DNA of 8,287 nt from JAIVJN01 sp036732565. GTDB taxonomy: Bacteria > Acidobacteriota > Vicinamibacteria > Vicinamibacterales > UBA2999. The position numbers were made by a program, and so were the translations under genes. Below are positions 6,452-8,287 of this stretch, in pieces. The stretch is taken from assembly GCA_036732565.1 (NCBI GenBank), contig DAINCF010000315.1:1-8287 (forward strand), written 5' to 3'. Every line of letters starts with the position of its first letter. Within the stretch, counting starts at the first letter, position 1. A model generated the notes under the pieces. It made no database searches. It was given only the letters and a program-made list of their open reading frames with translations, and had not been told where the DNA came from.

Positions 6452-6667
6452 GCCTCGCGGGCCTTCGCCCGCTCGGTAGGCGCGCTCGCTACCGCTCGCG
6501 CGTGGGCCTCGCCACTTCGTGGCTCGGAACGCGGCTCGGCGTGGCCTCGCCGAAGGCCGACTTCGCTACGCTCGTCGGAAGGCCACTCGCTTCGCTCGTG
6601 GAAGGAAGGCGCCTCATTCCGGCGAGCATCGCGAGCCGGCCTTCCGAGCGGGCGAAGCCCGCGAGGC
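6452..6667. repeat. 216-bp palindrome-dense element with terminal inverted repeats
   Basis: The left end 6452-6476 (GCCTCGCGGGCCTTCGCCCGCTCGG in sense, 25 nt: starts GCCTCGCGGG, ends CCCGCTCGG) is matched by the right end 6644-6667 as its inverse complement, except for one extra C on the left. Inside are many short stems, including GCCAC-TTC-GTGGC, GGCCT/AGGCC, CCGAC/GTCGG and CCGGC/GCCGG. There are three direct copies of GGCCTCGC and repeated CTTCGCTACGCTCGT-like strings. Open frames through it are by-products of the biased composition. It begins immediately after the LysR stop codon and could end its transcript by folding. The form suggests a non-autonomous mobile or interspersed repeat; no transposase is present. 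Confidence 0.75.
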
Positions 6668-6692
6668 ATCTGATCTTTTCATCGATCAGATG
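6667..6692. promoter_or_regulatory. 9-bp perfect inverted repeat before the small gene
   Basis: CATCTGATC (6667-6675) and GATCAGATG (6684-6692) form a perfect stem around an 8-nt loop. TGTGATCATTGTATTTTTGTG follows in an AT-rich stretch (6691-6711). It shares its first base with the end of the preceding repeat element. It may be an operator for the small gene, about 65 bp downstream, or a weak terminator for the LysR gene; the stem is not GC-rich and the T-run is nine or more bases away. Three GATC tetramers lie within 26 bp. Confidence 0.5.
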
Positions 6693-6731
6693 TGATCATT
6701 GTATTTTTGTGAATGCACCGCCGCCGCTACC

Positions 6732-6743
6732 ATGGACGTTTAA
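6732..6743 (+). other. Three-codon mini-ORF (MDV-stop) ahead of the small gene
   Basis: ATG GAC GTT TAA lies in the same frame as the small gene and 24 bases before its start. The surroundings are duplicated: CCATGGACGT at 6730-6739 and CCATGGATGT at 6754-6763 differ at one base. The mini-ORF has no clear ribosome binding site of its own. It could be a start-codon decoy, a tiny upstream ORF or a chance remnant of local duplication. Confidence 0.35.
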
Positions 6744-6755
6744 GCGAGGCTTGCC

Positions 6756-6935
6756 ATGGATGTGAAACGGGAACACCACGTCATCTCGATTGAGCTCAGC
6801 GCCGAGGACTGGCGGGCGTTTCTCGCGTCGCAGCCGCAGCCGGTGGATTGGCTGCGTCAGCGCATTCAGGAGAGTATCGCGCACGCGCACAAGGCGCCGA
6901 CGGCCTCCCAGGCCGAGCCGGCCGCGATGGCCTAG
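6756..6935 (+). CDS. Small 59-residue hypothetical protein, possibly ribbon-helix-helix-like
   Basis: The ATG at 6756 is preceded by GCGAGG (6744-6749) at 6 nt, a good ribosome binding site, and by an in-frame TAA at 6741 that fixes the start. The product begins MDVKREHHVISIELSAEDW and ends in an alanine-rich tail. The layout is a short strand (VISIELS), a helix (AEDWRAFLAS), a proline turn (QPQP), then an amphipathic helix (VDWLRQRIQESIAHAHK). Strand-helix-turn-helix in about 45 residues is compatible with a ribbon-helix-helix DNA-binding protein, but the characteristic residues are not convincing, so this remains a suggestion. No toxin or partner gene follows; the next gene converges from the other strand. 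The perfect inverted repeat at 6667-6692 could be its operator. I do not recognise a named family. Confidence 0.65.
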   Translation: MDVKREHHVISIELSAEDWRAFLASQPQPVDWLRQRIQESIAHAHKAPTASQAEPAAMA

Positions 6936-6943
6936 CGACGGTG

Positions 6944-6961
6944 GCAGGCCTCGAGGCCTGC
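6944..6961. terminator. Perfect 18-bp palindrome between convergent genes
   Basis: GCAGGCCTC followed directly by its inverse complement GAGGCCTGC forms an uninterrupted palindrome, nine bases after the small gene's stop and four bases beyond the end of the reverse-strand gene. TTTT follows at 6970-6973 on the forward strand after a 9-nt gap. It is well placed as a bidirectional terminator or mRNA 3' end stabiliser, but no tight T-run adjoins it. In style it belongs with the palindromes at 516-593 and 1233-1396. Confidence 0.5.
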
Positions 6962-6965
6962 TGCG

Positions 6966-8273
6966 CTACTTTTGCGTGGGGCCGTCCGGCCTGCGCAGCG
7001 AATAGGACGTCCGCGACCAGACGCTCATGTTCGGCTTCGTTACCTTCACCTGAATCTTGCGCGTCCGCTTCAGTGGATCGGGGTTGCTCGAGTAGTAGCC
7101 GAGGATGTAGTAGTCGCTCGTCTCGCTATCGATCCGCTTGAGCGCTTTGGTGAAGTCGTTCTGATTCACGACCGCAATGCCGCCGGTCTCGTCGGCGATG
7201 ACGCGCAGGCTGTCCTGCGTCTTGCGCACGTGCTCGCCGTACTCGACCGGATCGAGTTGCTCGTCGAGGTCGGCGCCGGCGACCAGCCCTCGCGGGTCGA
7301 TTGTGTAGATGGTGGCGTTCGCCCGGTTCGCGGTGCGCGTCAGCTCGCCGAGTTCGCGCGCGAGGTCGGCATCGGCAAACTGTGAGCCCTGACGAAGCTG
7401 CTGTTGGTCCTGACGCCCTTCCTCCCGCGATTGACCGAAGCGGCCGCCGAAAACCGGATCCTCGCCCAGGCGCGAGTCCGCGAACGGGTTGAAGTCGTAG
7501 CCGTTGCTCACCCAGATGACCGCCTTGCGGCGGTTGGTCACGCGCTCCAACTGACGGAGGATGTCGTATGCGGTCGAGAACGCGACGTGCGCGCGATACC
7601 GCACTTCGGACGGGCCCTCGGCGCCCTCCGGACCTTGAATCACGTCCGACGGCTTCAGGCCGTTCCCGGTAATCCGCTTGATCGCATCATCGAGCACCTT
7701 GCGGTCGTAGGTCAGGTCGATGGCGAGAGACGAGGGGCCGGTCGAGACGATGCCGAACATGTCGCCCTCGTGCACCAGCTCCTTCGAGACGCGCTTGAAC
7801 AGATCGCGAATGCGACCGGTATTCCGGAAATCCAGATGCAGGTCGTCGACGACGATCAGGAAGATGCGGCCGGCGGCGTCGTTGCGCGGCCGCGCCTGCG
7901 GCAGGATGATGCCTTCCTGCGGCGGCGGGGGCGGCGGTGCCTGGAGATTGTGCACGCGGCCACCGTGCACGAGCGTCAGCGAGCTGACGTCTTGCTTGAC
8001 CCCGTCTTCCCACACCTCGAAGTCGTCGCGCGTCAGGTCGGCGACGAACTGATCCTGCGTGTTCCGCACGATCACGTCGGTCGTGACCAGGTCGATGGCG
8101 ACACGGAACGTTGGCTGCTCGGCGCCTCCGCTCGGCGGCGTCGCCGGCTTCTGCGTCGAGCTGGCGGGGGGCGGCTGCTGCCCGCCCTGACCGGAAAGGC
8201 CCGACCCGCCCGCAGCGAGCATCGACGCCACCGCGGTCAGGCACAGTCCGAGACGAAGTCTGCGGGTCTGCAT
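6966..8273 (-). CDS. Secreted VWFA-related protein of the acidobacterial type
   Basis: 435 residues, predicted to be exported: a basic N-terminus MQTRRLR, a hydrophobic stretch to about residue 28, then a Q/P/S-rich linker. Residues 55-100 form the strand-rich lead-in typical of these proteins (TTDVIVRNTQDQFVADLTRDDFEVWEDGVKQ in pieces: DVIVRN, LTRDDFEVWEDG). A six-proline run is at about 113-118. The VWA-like fold spans about 135-385, with FLIVVDDLHLDF (138-149), AVIWVSNGYDF and ATIYTIDPRGL. The tail has the conserved YYILGYYSSNPD and a final strand region. In the family, the metal site is DxSxS; here the place reads DDLHL, without the serines, so metal-dependent ligand binding is doubtful. 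Such proteins are abundant in Acidobacteriota, with unknown ligands. No partner gene is visible, since the upstream side is cut by the window end. The ATG at 8273 has no ribosome binding site but has a -10 box just upstream. Confidence 0.9.
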   Translation of the reverse strand: MQTRRLRLGLCLTAVASMLAAGGSGLSGQGGQQPPPASSTQKPATPPSGGAEQPTFRVAIDLVTTDVIVRNTQDQFVADLTRDDFEVWEDGVKQDVSSLTLVHGGRVHNLQAPPPPPPQEGIILPQARPRNDAAGRIFLIVVDDLHLDFRNTGRIRDLFKRVSKELVHEGDMFGIVSTGPSSLAIDLTYDRKVLDDAIKRITGNGLKPSDVIQGPEGAEGPSEVRYRAHVAFSTAYDILRQLERVTNRRKAVIWVSNGYDFNPFADSRLGEDPVFGGRFGQSREEGRQDQQQLRQGSQFADADLARELGELTRTANRANATIYTIDPRGLVAGADLDEQLDPVEYGEHVRKTQDSLRVIADETGGIAVVNQNDFTKALKRIDSETSDYYILGYYSSNPDPLKRTRKIQVKVTKPNMSVWSRTSYSLRRPDGPTQK

Positions 8274-8279
8274 AGGCTA

Positions 8280-8285
8280 AGTATA
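8280..8285 (-). promoter_or_regulatory. -10 box of the VWFA-related gene, apparently leaderless
   Basis: Reading on the reverse strand, TATACT (8285 down to 8280) matches TATAAT at five of six positions and ends 7 bases before the A of the start codon at 8273. Initiation would fall on or next to the start codon itself. The -35 region lies outside the window. No purine-rich ribosome binding site is present between the box and the ATG. Confidence 0.5.
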
Positions 8286-8287
8286 GA

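Noticed and set aside
6502..6765. 87-residue forward open frame after the LysR gene
   Set aside because: It is made almost wholly of the palindromic element and overlaps the small gene's start in another frame.
1..8287. Complete new defence system, CRISPR array, tRNA or rRNA genes
   Set aside because: No array-like equally spaced repeats, no cloverleaf or rRNA sequence, and no nuclease or toxin gene beside the methyltransferase were found on either strand.

Overview
The window is GC-rich, densely coding DNA. It most resembles a member of the Acidobacteriota, possibly the Vicinamibacteria lineage. The strongest pointer is the reverse-strand gene at 6966-8273, which has the layout of the VWFA-related proteins expanded in that phylum. 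A fused transporter-like/spermidine-synthase-like/TPR protein and many perfect palindromic intergenic repeats fit the same picture. This placement is inference from family resemblance, not from a marker gene.

Layout. Positions 2-499 carry the C-terminal end of a protein whose start lies outside the window. A pair of perfect palindromes (516-593) separates it from a 1092-residue triple fusion (617-3895): two homologous six-helix membrane halves, a spermidine-synthase-like Rossmann domain and a C-terminal TPR region. The linker between the membrane halves is built from palindromic and tandem-repeat DNA (1233-1396) of the same style as the upstream palindromes. About 660 bases without a convincing gene follow (3896-4558), lower in GC and carrying short repeats and an imperfect hairpin. 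Next come an apparently orphan beta-class DNA methyltransferase (4559-5443) and a LysR-type regulator (5546-6451), on the same strand but probably with separate promoters. A 216-bp palindrome-dense element with terminal inverted repeats (6452-6667) follows the regulator. It is succeeded by a hairpin and a 59-residue small gene (6756-6935) with a good ribosome binding site. The small gene converges on the VWFA-related secreted protein, with a perfect 18-bp palindrome between them.

How the genes work together. There is no obvious single pathway. No restriction enzyme accompanies the methyltransferase, so it may act in epigenetic or housekeeping methylation. The LysR regulator has an inverted repeat next to its own promoter and may regulate itself. 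The most notable structural theme is palindromic repeat DNA, including one case inside a coding sequence. A second theme is -10 boxes placed about 7-8 nt before start codons (methyltransferase and VWFA gene), suggesting leaderless mRNAs. I found no tRNA, rRNA, CRISPR array, transposase or clear phage gene, and no complete new defence system.
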